Below are positions 1 to 7,285 of a stretch of 38,729 bases of DNA, piece after piece. The notes under the pieces are model-generated. The model was not told the DNA's origin and ran no database searches. It was given only the letters and a program-made list of their open reading frames with translations. A program made the translations under genes and the position numbers. The stretch spans positions 1-38,729 of the forward strand of contig JAJKHS010000090.1 in assembly GCA_021154885.1 (NCBI GenBank), written 5' to 3'. The stretch is from Thermoanaerobaculum sp. (GTDB lineage: Bacteria; Acidobacteriota; Thermoanaerobaculia; Multivoradales; UBA5704). How positions within the stretch are numbered: position 1 is the stretch's first letter; each line of letters opens with the position of its first letter.

Positions 1-6
1 CTTTGA

Positions 7-91
<85 letters not shown>

Positions 92-117
92 TCCTTTCTG
101 AATTGGATTTTCCGGCC

Positions 118-720
118 ATGACCGAACCCACTGAAGTCAGCTTCAAGCCGGAGGCGCCGCCCGAGCCGTCCCGGCCCGACAAGTCTCCCGGCAAACCCGC
201 TCCGCCCGCGGCCGCGGCGGCCCGCGCGCTGCCGTCGCCCGAGGAGATCGGCGACTGGATCCACGGCGCGGACCTGCCGACCCTCGGCGCCCTCTTCGAG
301 GGGCTGCCGGTGGCCAAGTTCGACGTCCTGGTGATGCAGGTGCGCAAGGAGGAGCTGGTCCCCCAGCATTGGCAGGCCCTCTCCGACCACACGCCGCCGG
401 ACGATCTCACCTTCGAGCGCCTGCCGGAAGTGGGCCGGCTGCGGGTGCGCTACAAAAATCAGGAGCTGTCACGCCGCCGGCTGGAGCAGCTCCGCTACGG
501 CTGGCGGGAGCTGGGGGGCCTGCGGCCGGCGATGTGGACGGTCGCCGACCTGCTCGCCGCCATGCGCCGGGTGATCGAGAAGAAGCACCCCGTGAGCTGG
601 AACGATTTCCTCACCGCCCAGCGGGACGTCTGGCGGGACCTCGACCTGCCCCACGGCAGGGAGCAGCTCGAGGTCCTCTGGAACTGTCTGGTGCAGATGC
701 GCAAGAGCACCAAGAAGTAA
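118..720 (+). CDS. conserved hypothetical protein, 200 aa
   Basis: I do not recognise this family. The first 45 residues are Pro/Ala-rich and look disordered; the rest is a charged, mostly helical domain with several Trp residues (for example HWQAL, YGWREL, VSWNDF) and no signal peptide or membrane segment. The ATG at 118 is preferred because the frame can extend upstream only to a TTG inside the tRNA. No clear Shine-Dalgarno precedes 118, so the start is not certain. The gene lies 26 nt after the tRNA and ends 7 nt before the convergent cyclophilin gene. It is probably a soluble cytoplasmic protein. Confidence 0.7.
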   Translation: MTEPTEVSFKPEAPPEPSRPDKSPGKPAPPAAAAARALPSPEEIGDWIHGADLPTLGALFEGLPVAKFDVLVMQVRKEELVPQHWQALSDHTPPDDLTFERLPEVGRLRVRYKNQELSRRRLEQLRYGWRELGGLRPAMWTVADLLAAMRRVIEKKHPVSWNDFLTAQRDVWRDLDLPHGREQLEVLWNCLVQMRKSTKK

Positions 721-727
721 CGACTCT

Positions 728-1330
728 CTACTTCTTGGCGTGGACGATCGTCGCCTTCTTGATGACGACCGCCTGGGAGGGAACGTTCTCGTAGCTCCCC
801 TTGCGGCTGGTCGGCACCTGAGCGATGGCGTCCACCACGTCCAAGCCCTCCACCACTTTGCCGAACACCGTGTAACCCCAGCCCGAGGCCGTCTTGCCCG
901 TGAAGTTGAGGAAGCCGTTGTTCTTCAGGTTGACGAAGAACTGGGCCGTGGCGCTGTTCGGATCGCCGGTGCGCGCCATGGCGACGGTGCCCCGCTCGTT
1001 GAGGACGCGGTTGTCCGCCTCGTTCTGGATGGGCGCCTTGGTCGGCTTCTGGGTCATTTCGGACGTGAAGCCGCCGCCCTGGATCATGAAGTCGGGGATC
1101 ACGCGATGGAAGATGGTGCCGTCATAGAAGCCCGATTTGACGTACTGGAGGAAGTTCTCCACCGTCTTGGGAGCCTTGTCGGGATAGAGCTCGAGGACGA
1201 TGTTCCCCTTGCTGGTCTCCAGCAGGACCTGGGGGTGGGCGGGAGCTGCCGGAGCCTTCTCCGGCTCGGCTCCGGAGGCGGACCCCACGATGGCGAGCAG
1301 ACAGGCGAGGCAAACGAGACTCAAGTTCAT
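728..1330 (-). CDS. exported cyclophilin-type peptidyl-prolyl isomerase
   Basis: This protein catalyses cis-trans isomerisation of X-Pro bonds and probably acts as a periplasmic folding helper. Residues 1-20 form a signal peptide (hydrophobic core [16 protein letters not shown]), and the cyclophilin domain fills residues 35-198. Family motifs visible include the catalytic [13 protein letters not shown], with Arg and Phe, then [10 protein letters not shown] and the late [14 protein letters not shown]. At 200 aa it is a normal single-domain bacterial cyclophilin. A good AAGGAG lies upstream of the ATG. It is transcribed away from the MobA-like gene; a TACCAT box at 1365-1370 on its strand may be the -10 element. 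Confidence 0.93.
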   Translation of the reverse strand: MNLSLVCLACLLAIVGSASGAEPEKAPAAPAHPQVLLETSKGNIVLELYPDKAPKTVENFLQYVKSGFYDGTIFHRVIPDFMIQGGGFTSEMTQKPTKAPIQNEADNRVLNERGTVAMARTGDPNSATAQFFVNLKNNGFLNFTGKTASGWGYTVFGKVVEGLDVVDAIAQVPTSRKGSYENVPSQAVVIKKATIVHAKK

Positions 1331-1386
1331 ACCGGATTCTCCTTCGGGTTGACTTCAGGCCGGGATGGTAGCACGGAGTCGGCGGG

Positions 1387-1986
1387 ATGACGGGGCGCGG
1401 CGCCGGGTCGCCCTGGCTCGGAGGGGTCGGTCTGGTCCTCGCGGGCGGCGAGTCGCGCCGCCTGGGGCGCGACAAGGCCCGTCTGGACGGCGCGGCTCTG
1501 CCGCGGCTGGCGGCGGAGCGGCTGGCGGCCGTCTGCTCCGAGGTGGCAGTGGCGGACCGCGGCCGGGAGCTGGTACCTGGCCACCCCTCGCTCCCGGACG
1601 CCGCCGGGCGGGGTCCCGCCGCCGGCATCCTGGCAGGGGCGGCGGCCTACCCCGGCCGGCCGCTGCTGGTGCTGGCCTGCGACCTCCCGGGGGTGCCGGC
1701 CGGTCTGCTCGCGGAGCTGGCCCGGTCCGCCGGCTGCGACTGGGCGGTCCCCCGCTGGGCGGGCGGTCTCGAGCCCCTCTGCGCCCTCTACGGACCGGCG
1801 GCCCTGGAGGCTCTGGCGGCGCGGGTGGCGGCCGGCCGGTTCGCTCTCCACGGACTGGCTGGCGAAGGCGGGCTGGCGATCCGGTACCTGGAGGGAGAGG
1901 AGCTCCGCCGCTTCGGCGACCCCGGGGAGATCTTCCGCAACCTCAACACCCCGGAAGACCTGGAGAGCTGGCGGCGGCAGCCCTAG
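1387..1986 (+). CDS. mobA: molybdenum cofactor guanylyltransferase (MobA-like)
   Basis: MobA transfers GMP from GTP to molybdopterin to make the guanine dinucleotide form of the molybdenum cofactor in the cytoplasm. The nucleotide-binding signature LAGGESRRLGRDK lies at residues 18-30, with the lysine expected of the family. The metal/nucleotide motif LACDLPG lies at 96-102 with Asp99. The C-terminal FRNLNTPEDL is also characteristic. At 199 aa the length is typical. No other molybdenum cofactor gene is present, so the gene stands alone and a related nucleotidyltransferase specificity cannot be excluded. Its stop overlaps the stop of the convergent DUF971 gene within a CTAG palindrome. Confidence 0.88.
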   Translation: MTGRGAGSPWLGGVGLVLAGGESRRLGRDKARLDGAALPRLAAERLAAVCSEVAVADRGRELVPGHPSLPDAAGRGPAAGILAGAAAYPGRPLLVLACDLPGVPAGLLAELARSAGCDWAVPRWAGGLEPLCALYGPAALEALAARVAAGRFALHGLAGEGGLAIRYLEGEELRRFGDPGEIFRNLNTPEDLESWRRQP

Positions 1987-2312
1987 CCGTCCAACTCGGC
2001 CGGCGTCTCGCCGTGACGGCCGCAGGGGCAGATCTCGCGCAGGAACTCGAAGCGGTAGATGCCGGTGCCGTGGCCATCGGAGAAGCCGATGGAGATGGCA
2101 TAGTTGCCCACCGGCTTGATGGACTCGGCGGTCACCGGCCGGGCCGGCGGCAGGTAGCGGACCTTGAAGCCGGAGTGCCCCTGGCAGCCGGCACAGGGGC
2201 ACCACCCGCGCAGGTAGTCGTAGTCGTACTCGGCGACGTGACCGTCGCTCCAGGTCAGCCGCAGGCGCCGCTCTTCGGACAGCCGGCGGACTTCGGTGAG
2301 GACAGGGGCCAT
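1983..2312 (-). CDS. DUF971 family protein
   Basis: This 109-residue protein belongs to the DUF971 (gamma-butyrobetaine hydroxylase N-terminal-like) family. The family trademarks are LRLTWSDGHVAEYDYDYLRGWCPCAGC near residues 17-43, then SIKPVGNYAISIGFSDGHGTGIY and FLREICPCG. The four cysteines (WCPCAGC and ICPC) could bind a metal. Family members are often linked to iron-sulfur or cofactor maturation, but no function is proven. The gene ends inside the CTAG shared with the MobA-like gene. The ATG has no Shine-Dalgarno but has a TACCAT box nine bases upstream. Confidence 0.88.
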   Translation of the reverse strand: MAPVLTEVRRLSEERRLRLTWSDGHVAEYDYDYLRGWCPCAGCQGHSGFKVRYLPPARPVTAESIKPVGNYAISIGFSDGHGTGIYRFEFLREICPCGRHGETPAELDG

Positions 2313-2321
2313 GACACCCGG

Positions 2322-2327
2322 ATGGTA
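2322..2327 (-). promoter_or_regulatory. candidate -10 box for the DUF971 gene
   Basis: TACCAT reads toward the DUF971 gene and ends nine bases before its ATG, which would place the transcript start almost on the start codon. No -35 box is clear. Confidence 0.3.
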
Positions 2328-2346
2328 GCACCTGCGAGCTCTGCGA

Positions 2347-2352
2347 TAGGAT
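2347..2352 (+). promoter_or_regulatory. candidate -10 box for the aminotransferase gene
   Basis: TAGGAT ends 11 bases before the ATG at 2364. The gene lacks a Shine-Dalgarno, so a very short or leaderless mRNA is possible. No -35 box is clear. Confidence 0.3.
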
Positions 2353-2363
2353 CTCGGGCTGCC

Positions 2364-3515
2364 ATGCCACGCCACCCCGGCTTCTCCCCTGCGGTCCATG
2401 ACATCGCGGGCGCCGTCTACTCGGCCCTCGCGCACCGGCTCGCCACCCACCGTGGCGAGGTCTATCCACTCCACGTCGGCGATACCTGGATGGAGCCCGC
2501 CGCGGGCTGCCGCATGGAGGACCTGACGGTGGCCGAGCACCCCGGGATGCACCGCTACGCGGCGCCTCAGGGGATGCCGGCGCTGATCGACGCCGTCGTC
2601 GAGCGGGTCCGGCAGCGCACGGGCGTGCCCACCGAGCGGGAGAACGTCCTGGTGGCCACCGGGGCCACCGGCGCCCTGGGGGCGGTGGCGGGGGCGATCG
2701 TGGCACCGGGCGACGAGGTGCTGCTCCTGGCGCCCCACTGGCCGCTGATCACGGGCATCGTCCAGTCGTTCAACGGCGTGCCGGTGGACGTCCCCTTCTT
2801 CGGCGTGGCCGACTCTCCGGAGACCGCCGTCGAGGTCGTGCGCGAGCGGCGGACGGCGCGCACCATCGCCCTCTATCTCAACACGCCGAGCAATCCCACC
2901 GGGCAGGTGATCCCGCGCTCCTGGATCGAGGCGCTGGCCGAGTGGGCGCGGCGCGAGGACCTGTGGCTCATCGCCGACGAGGTCTACGAGGACTACGTCT
3001 ACGCGGGGGAGCACACCTACACCCGGCCGCTGGCCCCGGAGCGCACCTTCGCGGCCCACTCCTTCTCCAAGGCCTACGGCATGGCCGGCAACCGGTGCGG
3101 CTACGTGATCGGCCCCGCCGCCGCCGTCGCCGAGCTGCGCAAGATCGGCATGCACAGCTTCTACAGCACGCCCACAGCGGCGCAACTCGCCGCCCTGCGT
3201 GCGCTGGGCCCGGCGGGCGACGCCTGGGTGGCGCGGGCCCGGGAGCTCTACCAAGCGGCTGGAGAGCGGACGGCGGCGCGCCTGGGCCTCCCGGTACCCC
3301 AGGGGAGCGCCTTCCTCTTTTTCGATGTCGCCCCCCACCTGGACGCGACCGGCCTCGCCGGATTCCTCGAGCGCTGCGTCGACCGCGGGCTCTTCCTGGC
3401 GCCGGGAGCGAGCTTCGGCCCCTATCCCACCCACGTCCGTCTCTGCTTCACGGCCGCTGCGCCGGACGTCGTCGAGCGCGGCGTCGAAGCCCTGGCGCCT
3501 CTGCTGGGCCGGTAG
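2364..3515 (+). CDS. PLP-dependent class I/II aminotransferase
   Basis: A fold-type I aminotransferase of 383 residues that should move an amino group between an amino acid and a 2-oxo acid. The PLP lysine is Lys236 in SFSKAYGMAGNRCGY, the exact class I/II pattern. NTPSNPTGQV near residue 173 and the DEVYEDYVY motif near 210 are also diagnostic, and the C-terminal Arg in THVRLCF would bind the substrate carboxylate. The substrate cannot be read from sequence; aspartate/alanine-type and related enzymes all look like this. It ends four bases before the convergent Crp-like gene and is transcribed away from the DUF971 gene. Confidence 0.93.
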   Translation: MPRHPGFSPAVHDIAGAVYSALAHRLATHRGEVYPLHVGDTWMEPAAGCRMEDLTVAEHPGMHRYAAPQGMPALIDAVVERVRQRTGVPTERENVLVATGATGALGAVAGAIVAPGDEVLLLAPHWPLITGIVQSFNGVPVDVPFFGVADSPETAVEVVRERRTARTIALYLNTPSNPTGQVIPRSWIEALAEWARREDLWLIADEVYEDYVYAGEHTYTRPLAPERTFAAHSFSKAYGMAGNRCGYVIGPAAAVAELRKIGMHSFYSTPTAAQLAALRALGPAGDAWVARARELYQAAGERTAARLGLPVPQGSAFLFFDVAPHLDATGLAGFLERCVDRGLFLAPGASFGPYPTHVRLCFTAAAPDVVERGVEALAPLLGR

Positions 3516-3519
3516 TCCC

Positions 3520-4215
3520 CTAGTTGCAGTACCGCGCCAGCTCCCGCTGGTTGTGGACGTGGATGCGGTGACCGGGATCCACCGAGATCAGGCCGCGCTG
3601 CTTGAAGCCCACGATCACCTGATTGACCCGTTCCCGCGACGCTCCCACGATCTCTCCGAGGTCGCTCTGGGTGAGGCGAAGGGGGATCCGCACTTCGCCG
3701 CCGGCCTCCGGGCTGCCATAGCGGTCGGCCATGGCCAGGATCTGGCGGGCCACCCGGCCGGGGACGTCCAGGGTGCAGAGGGCCTGGATCTGCTCGTTGG
3801 CGAACCGCAGGCGGTGGGAGAGGAGGCGCACCAGGTTGTTGGCCAGGGGGGTGAAGGTGCGCACGCAGGTCGAGAAGGTCGGCCGGTCCATCCACAGCAG
3901 GCGCGACCGCTCGGTGGTGACCACGTTGGCGGAGCGGCCGGCGCTGTCCACCAGGCTCATCTCGCCCACCGTGTCACCGCGGCCGAGGAAGGCGAGGATG
4001 ACCTCCCGGCCGTCGGAGAGGGTGACGTAGATCTTCACCGTCCCCTCGAGCAGCACGTAGACGACCTCGCCGGGCTGCTCGGCGGTGATGAAGTGGGTGC
4101 CGGCCTGCACCGTCGAGCCCCGCAGCAGGCCGTTGAGCGTCGCGAGCTCCGCCGGCGCGAGACCCTGGAACAGCTCCAGCTCGCCCAGCAGGCTCGGATC
4201 GTTTACGGCGCCCAT
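3520..4215 (-). CDS. Crp/Fnr family transcriptional regulator
   Basis: A 231-residue cyclic-nucleotide-binding-type regulator. Residues 10-125 form the beta-roll sensor domain (LFQGLAPAEL, GEVVYVLLEGTVKIY, LGRGDTVGEMSLVD), then a dimerisation helix, and a winged helix-turn-helix at about 165-220 with LTQSDLGEIVGASRERVNQVI. The sensor has GEMSLVD followed by GRSANVV, close to cAMP-binding loops, and there is no N-terminal cysteine cluster for an Fnr iron-sulfur centre, so nucleotide sensing is likelier. Its first 242 bases overlap, in another frame, the open end of the YfhO-like gene. No clear Shine-Dalgarno is seen; an in-frame TGA lies just upstream of the ATG. Confidence 0.92.
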   Translation of the reverse strand: MGAVNDPSLLGELELFQGLAPAELATLNGLLRGSTVQAGTHFITAEQPGEVVYVLLEGTVKIYVTLSDGREVILAFLGRGDTVGEMSLVDSAGRSANVVTTERSRLLWMDRPTFSTCVRTFTPLANNLVRLLSHRLRFANEQIQALCTLDVPGRVARQILAMADRYGSPEAGGEVRIPLRLTQSDLGEIVGASRERVNQVIVGFKQRGLISVDPGHRIHVHNQRELARYCN

Positions 4216-6610
4216 AGATATATTTCATTTTATCTCTTTCTCCGCCACGCGGCTTGCGGCCGGAGAGAAGGAGGAAGAGGAAGGCCGCCAGGGAGAGCCC
4301 GAAACCCCCGCAGCCGGCCACGAAACCCGGGGGCAGGAAACGCAGCTCGACGCGGGAGACCCCGGCCGGGAGGCGTACCCCGAGGAAGGCGCCGTCGACA
4401 TGGAGCGTGGGGAGCGCCCGGCCGCCGGCGCGGGCCGACCAGCCGGCCGAGAAGGGGACGGAGGAAGCCAGCAGCGCCTCGCCTCCCCGGCGCACCGCCA
4501 GGACGACGCGGCCGGGGACTGCGGACACAACCCTTGGGTCGGGGGCCGCCGGGCCTTCCGGGACCGCCCGCCAGGGCCCTGCCTCGTCCCGGAAGACGGC
4601 CACCCGGCGGGCCTCGGTCATCGCCGCGATCCAGCGCTCCAGGTCGCCGCGGCCGATGGCCGCCACCCCCCGCGGGAAGAACCAGCGCGGCAGGGCGTCC
4701 GGGTTGCGCATCAGGGTGAACGGCATGAACCGGCCCTCGTCGATCCGCGTCAAAGTGCGAGAGGGGGGCACGGCGGGGCTCCCCACCACGGCTCGAACGC
4801 CCAGGAAGTCGAGGAGCGGGTGGTCGACGTTGGCGACTGGGGAGAAGTACTGCTCCATCGAGGGGCTGAACCCGAACGCCACGTGCAGCACCCGCAGGTA
4901 GTCCGCGGGAGCCAGCGGGTTGTGCGGCCGGAAGTCGGCCATGCCATAGACCGCGAGGAGGCCCGGATAGACGAGGTAGTCGGCGCCGGTGGCGCGGCCG
5001 GCCGCCGGGTCTCCCGCCTCCTGAGCGAGACGGTCCAGGAGCGCGGTGCGCGGATAGAAGAGCGCCGGGTGTCCCGACGGCAGGAGACTGCGGGACCAGG
5101 GGACCAGATCGAGAAGGAGCACCGCGGCGAGGGCCACGGCGCCCCAGCGCGGTCGCCAGCGGGCCACCGCGGCAGCGGCCGCCAGCAGGACCCAGAGCGC
5201 GATCGTCCACCCGTCCGCCGCCACCGCCAGGCTGCTCAGGGCCGCCAGGGCGAGGGCGCCCCAGATCGCGGCCCCCCTCCTGTCGAGGTCGCGTCCCCGG
5301 CGCAGCAGGAGGTCGGTGCCGAAGGCCCCCGCCACGCAGAGCGCCACCGTGACCACCGGCAGCAGGCGGGCGTAGGCGGGGATGCGCAGCGGCGGCACCG
5401 CATACAGCAGGTGGGCGAGAGGGAGGAACCGCGCGACCACGAGGAGCCCGACGCCGGCGAACCCCAGGAACGGCCAGGCGCGGCGGTCGCGGGCGGCGAG
5501 CAGGGCCAGCCAGGCGCCGGCGAACGCCACCAAGCCGGTATAGCCGGCCTCGCTCTCCGCCCAGTTGAAGGGACCCCGGAACGGCTCCCGGTAGGGACGG
5601 CCGAAGGCGTGCGGGCTGGCCGGAGCCAGCAGGAAACCGCCGTAGCCCGTCTGGAACCAGGAGAGCGGGTGGAGAGGGCTCATCTTGCCGTCCGGCCGCG
5701 CCCGGTCGAGGGTGTCGTGGGCGCGCTGCGACTCCGGCACGCTCGCCAGGAACGGCAGGAGCAGAGGGGCGGCGAGGCCGAAACCCAGGGTCGCGGCCAG
5801 GGCCGCCGCCGCGAGGCCCCGTCCGAACCCGGTCGCTCGCCGCCGCAGGCCGAAGCCGCAGGCGCCGGCGAACAGTCCGCCGAAGGCGGCGGTCTCGGGG
5901 TGGCCGGAGAGCAGGATGGCGGCGGTGATCGCCGCCACGGTGGCGACCGCTCGCCGGCTGGGGTGGCGGAAGAGGTGGACCGTGCCGGCCGCGAGCCACG
6001 GCACCCAGGCCGCCGTGGCTGTCACCGGGAACAGGGCCCAGGAGAAGAGGCCGCCCCCCAGGGCGAAGCCGGCTGCCGCCAGCAGCGACGAGGCGCGGCT
6101 GCGGCCGGCGAGGCGGGCGAGCAGCCACGTCCCCTGAAAGCCCACCAGCAGCTTGAGGATCAGGGCTCCCAGCAGGTGGTACTGGAGGGGCAGGGGGCGC
6201 ACGGCCATCTGCAGCGGGGAGAGGGCCCCGGCCTGGGGATTGGACCAGGGCGAGCTGCCGCCGCCGAGGTCGTCCGACCAGAGGGGGAGCCGCCCGTGCG
6301 CGAGCGCATGCCGCACTTCCAGCTCCCAGGGCAGGATCTGATAGACGACGTCGTTCAGCAGGTCGTAGCGGCGGTCGGCCGCGAGATACGGCGCGCCGGG
6401 CGCCCCTTCCTGCAGCAGATTGCAGGGCACCAGCAGGGAGTGACCGGCCAGCCAGGGGGCCAGCACCACCAGGGGCGCGATCCAGCCGCCGAGCACGACT
6501 CTCCTCTCCAGTCGCAGCCCCAGCCCCCGGACGAGCAGCCAGCAGAGGGCCTGCGTTGCCAGCATGGCCGCCAACAGCGGCACCACGACCTGGAGATTGA
6601 GGAAACGCAT
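3974..6610 (-). CDS. YfhO-like polytopic membrane protein with unusual C-terminal extension
   Basis: A large inner-membrane protein resembling the YfhO family, whose members are GT-C-like and linked to glycosylation of lipid-anchored polymers. A dozen or so hydrophobic segments cover residues 8-530. The family-like loop DVVYQILPWELEVRHALAHGRLPLWSDDLGGGSSPWSNPQAG lies near residues 90-130. A soluble beta-rich domain follows, then a last membrane segment (FGLSLAAFLFLLLSG) near 770-785. The recognisable protein ends near residue 798, where the Crp-like gene begins. The last 80 residues run out of frame through that gene and are Arg/Gly/Pro-rich, so they may be spurious or result from a one-base indel. 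Confidence 0.8.
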   Translation of the reverse strand: MRFLNLQVVVPLLAAMLATQALCWLLVRGLGLRLERRVVLGGWIAPLVVLAPWLAGHSLLVPCNLLQEGAPGAPYLAADRRYDLLNDVVYQILPWELEVRHALAHGRLPLWSDDLGGGSSPWSNPQAGALSPLQMAVRPLPLQYHLLGALILKLLVGFQGTWLLARLAGRSRASSLLAAAGFALGGGLFSWALFPVTATAAWVPWLAAGTVHLFRHPSRRAVATVAAITAAILLSGHPETAAFGGLFAGACGFGLRRRATGFGRGLAAAALAATLGFGLAAPLLLPFLASVPESQRAHDTLDRARPDGKMSPLHPLSWFQTGYGGFLLAPASPHAFGRPYREPFRGPFNWAESEAGYTGLVAFAGAWLALLAARDRRAWPFLGFAGVGLLVVARFLPLAHLLYAVPPLRIPAYARLLPVVTVALCVAGAFGTDLLLRRGRDLDRRGAAIWGALALAALSSLAVAADGWTIALWVLLAAAAAVARWRPRWGAVALAAVLLLDLVPWSRSLLPSGHPALFYPRTALLDRLAQEAGDPAAGRATGADYLVYPGLLAVYGMADFRPHNPLAPADYLRVLHVAFGFSPSMEQYFSPVANVDHPLLDFLGVRAVVGSPAVPPSRTLTRIDEGRFMPFTLMRNPDALPRWFFPRGVAAIGRGDLERWIAAMTEARRVAVFRDEAGPWRAVPEGPAAPDPRVVSAVPGRVVLAVRRGGEALLASSVPFSAGWSARAGGRALPTLHVDGAFLGVRLPAGVSRVELRFLPPGFVAGCGGFGLSLAAFLFLLLSGRKPRGGERDKMKYIYGRRKRSEPAGRAGAVPGSRAGGARDAQRPAAGLDGAGRHPLHHRRAARRGRLRAARGDGEDLRHPLRRPGGHPRLPRPR

Positions 6611-6625
6611 TCACGAAGCTTCCGA

Positions 6626-6649
6626 CCGGCATTCTAATTTACGTGCCGG
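6626..6649 (-). promoter_or_regulatory. candidate -10 box inside an inverted repeat upstream of the YfhO-like gene
   Basis: TAGAAT (minus strand, 6631-6636) is a good -10 match about 20 bases upstream of the ATG at 6610. It is bracketed by CCGGCA (6626-6631) and TGCCGG (6644-6649), a six-base inverted repeat, so a repressor bound here could block the promoter. No -35 box is clear. Confidence 0.3.
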
Positions 6650-6813
6650 CGGGCGCTTCTGTCATGGTAACGTCAAGGCGGAACCTTGGACCTCGATATT
6701 TTCCTGACGGGTGTCCCTATTTCTCCGTTTAACGATACATATTAGAGACAGATGCGGGTTTCTGGCGTCAATCCTGCCGCCGTGTACCCGTTTCTCGGAA
6801 AAAGGAGGGATGC

Positions 6814-7110
6814 GTGTTCTCGAAAAAAGTGTCTCGCGGCGTGATGGCAGCCCTGTTCGCGGCTCTCTTCCTGATTCCTGCCGTGGTTCAGGCAGGCGGC
6901 CGGGGCATCTCCAGGGAGGGGTCGAAACCCGCGGTCTCCCGTGTCCAGGAGCGGGGAGGTGTGTTCCAGGCCCTCTGGCATGGACTGATGGGGCTGTTCG
7001 AGAAGAACGGGGCTTCGATCGATCCCAATGGGAAACCTCCGGCAGATACCGAGACTGGTAACGCGGGGACCGATAACGGAGCCTCGATCGATCCTTCTGG
7101 CTCTCATTAG
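6814..7110 (+). CDS. small secreted peptide with duplicated NGASIDP motif
   Basis: A 98-residue precursor starting at GTG. The start is set by a strong AAAGGAGG five bases upstream and by the Sec signal peptide it produces (positive MFSKKVSR, hydrophobic MAALFAALFLIPAVV, cut near AQAGG, about residue 28). The ATG at 6810 opens a different frame with no signal peptide. The mature part of about 70 residues is Gly/Ser/charged and carries NGASIDPNG (65-73) and NGASIDPSG (88-96), the second almost at the C-terminus. I know no function. It is followed by a terminator and then a TPR protein gene on the same strand. It could be a signalling pro-peptide or a small surface protein. Confidence 0.75.
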   Translation: MFSKKVSRGVMAALFAALFLIPAVVQAGGRGISREGSKPAVSRVQERGGVFQALWHGLMGLFEKNGASIDPNGKPPADTETGNAGTDNGASIDPSGSH

Positions 7111-7146
7111 GTTACCCAGGGCCATCCTCGGAAATGAGAGGACCAT

Positions 7147-7178
7147 GGGCCGGGCGACCGGCCCCAGATTTTTCTTTT
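7147..7178 (+). terminator. rho-independent terminator
   Basis: A perfect seven-base stem, GGGCCGG (7147-7153) with CCGGCCC (7158-7164), closes a GCGA tetraloop and is followed by a T-rich tract. It lies 36 bases after the small peptide gene and separates it from the TPR gene. Confidence 0.85.
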
Positions 7179-7285
7179 CCGCCTGTGCCACGATTTCCCG
7201 GCTTTCTGATACTTATCTTGATGGGGGCGGTCTCCATCTGAGATAGTTCCGTGTCCCCGTATCCCATTGGGGGAAGGGAGAGAGC

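Noticed and set aside
1365-3515. A continuous plus-strand frame that would join MobA-region DNA to the aminotransferase (716 codons).
   Set aside because: Only the part from 2364 has family motifs. The first half lies in another frame of the MobA-like and DUF971 genes and is Arg/Gly-rich, as expected of a high-GC shadow frame.
4085-6637. An 850-codon plus-strand frame opposite the YfhO-like gene.
   Set aside because: It is Arg/Gly/Pro/Gln-rich without domains, and the minus strand carries a clear membrane protein. High GC makes long antisense frames common.
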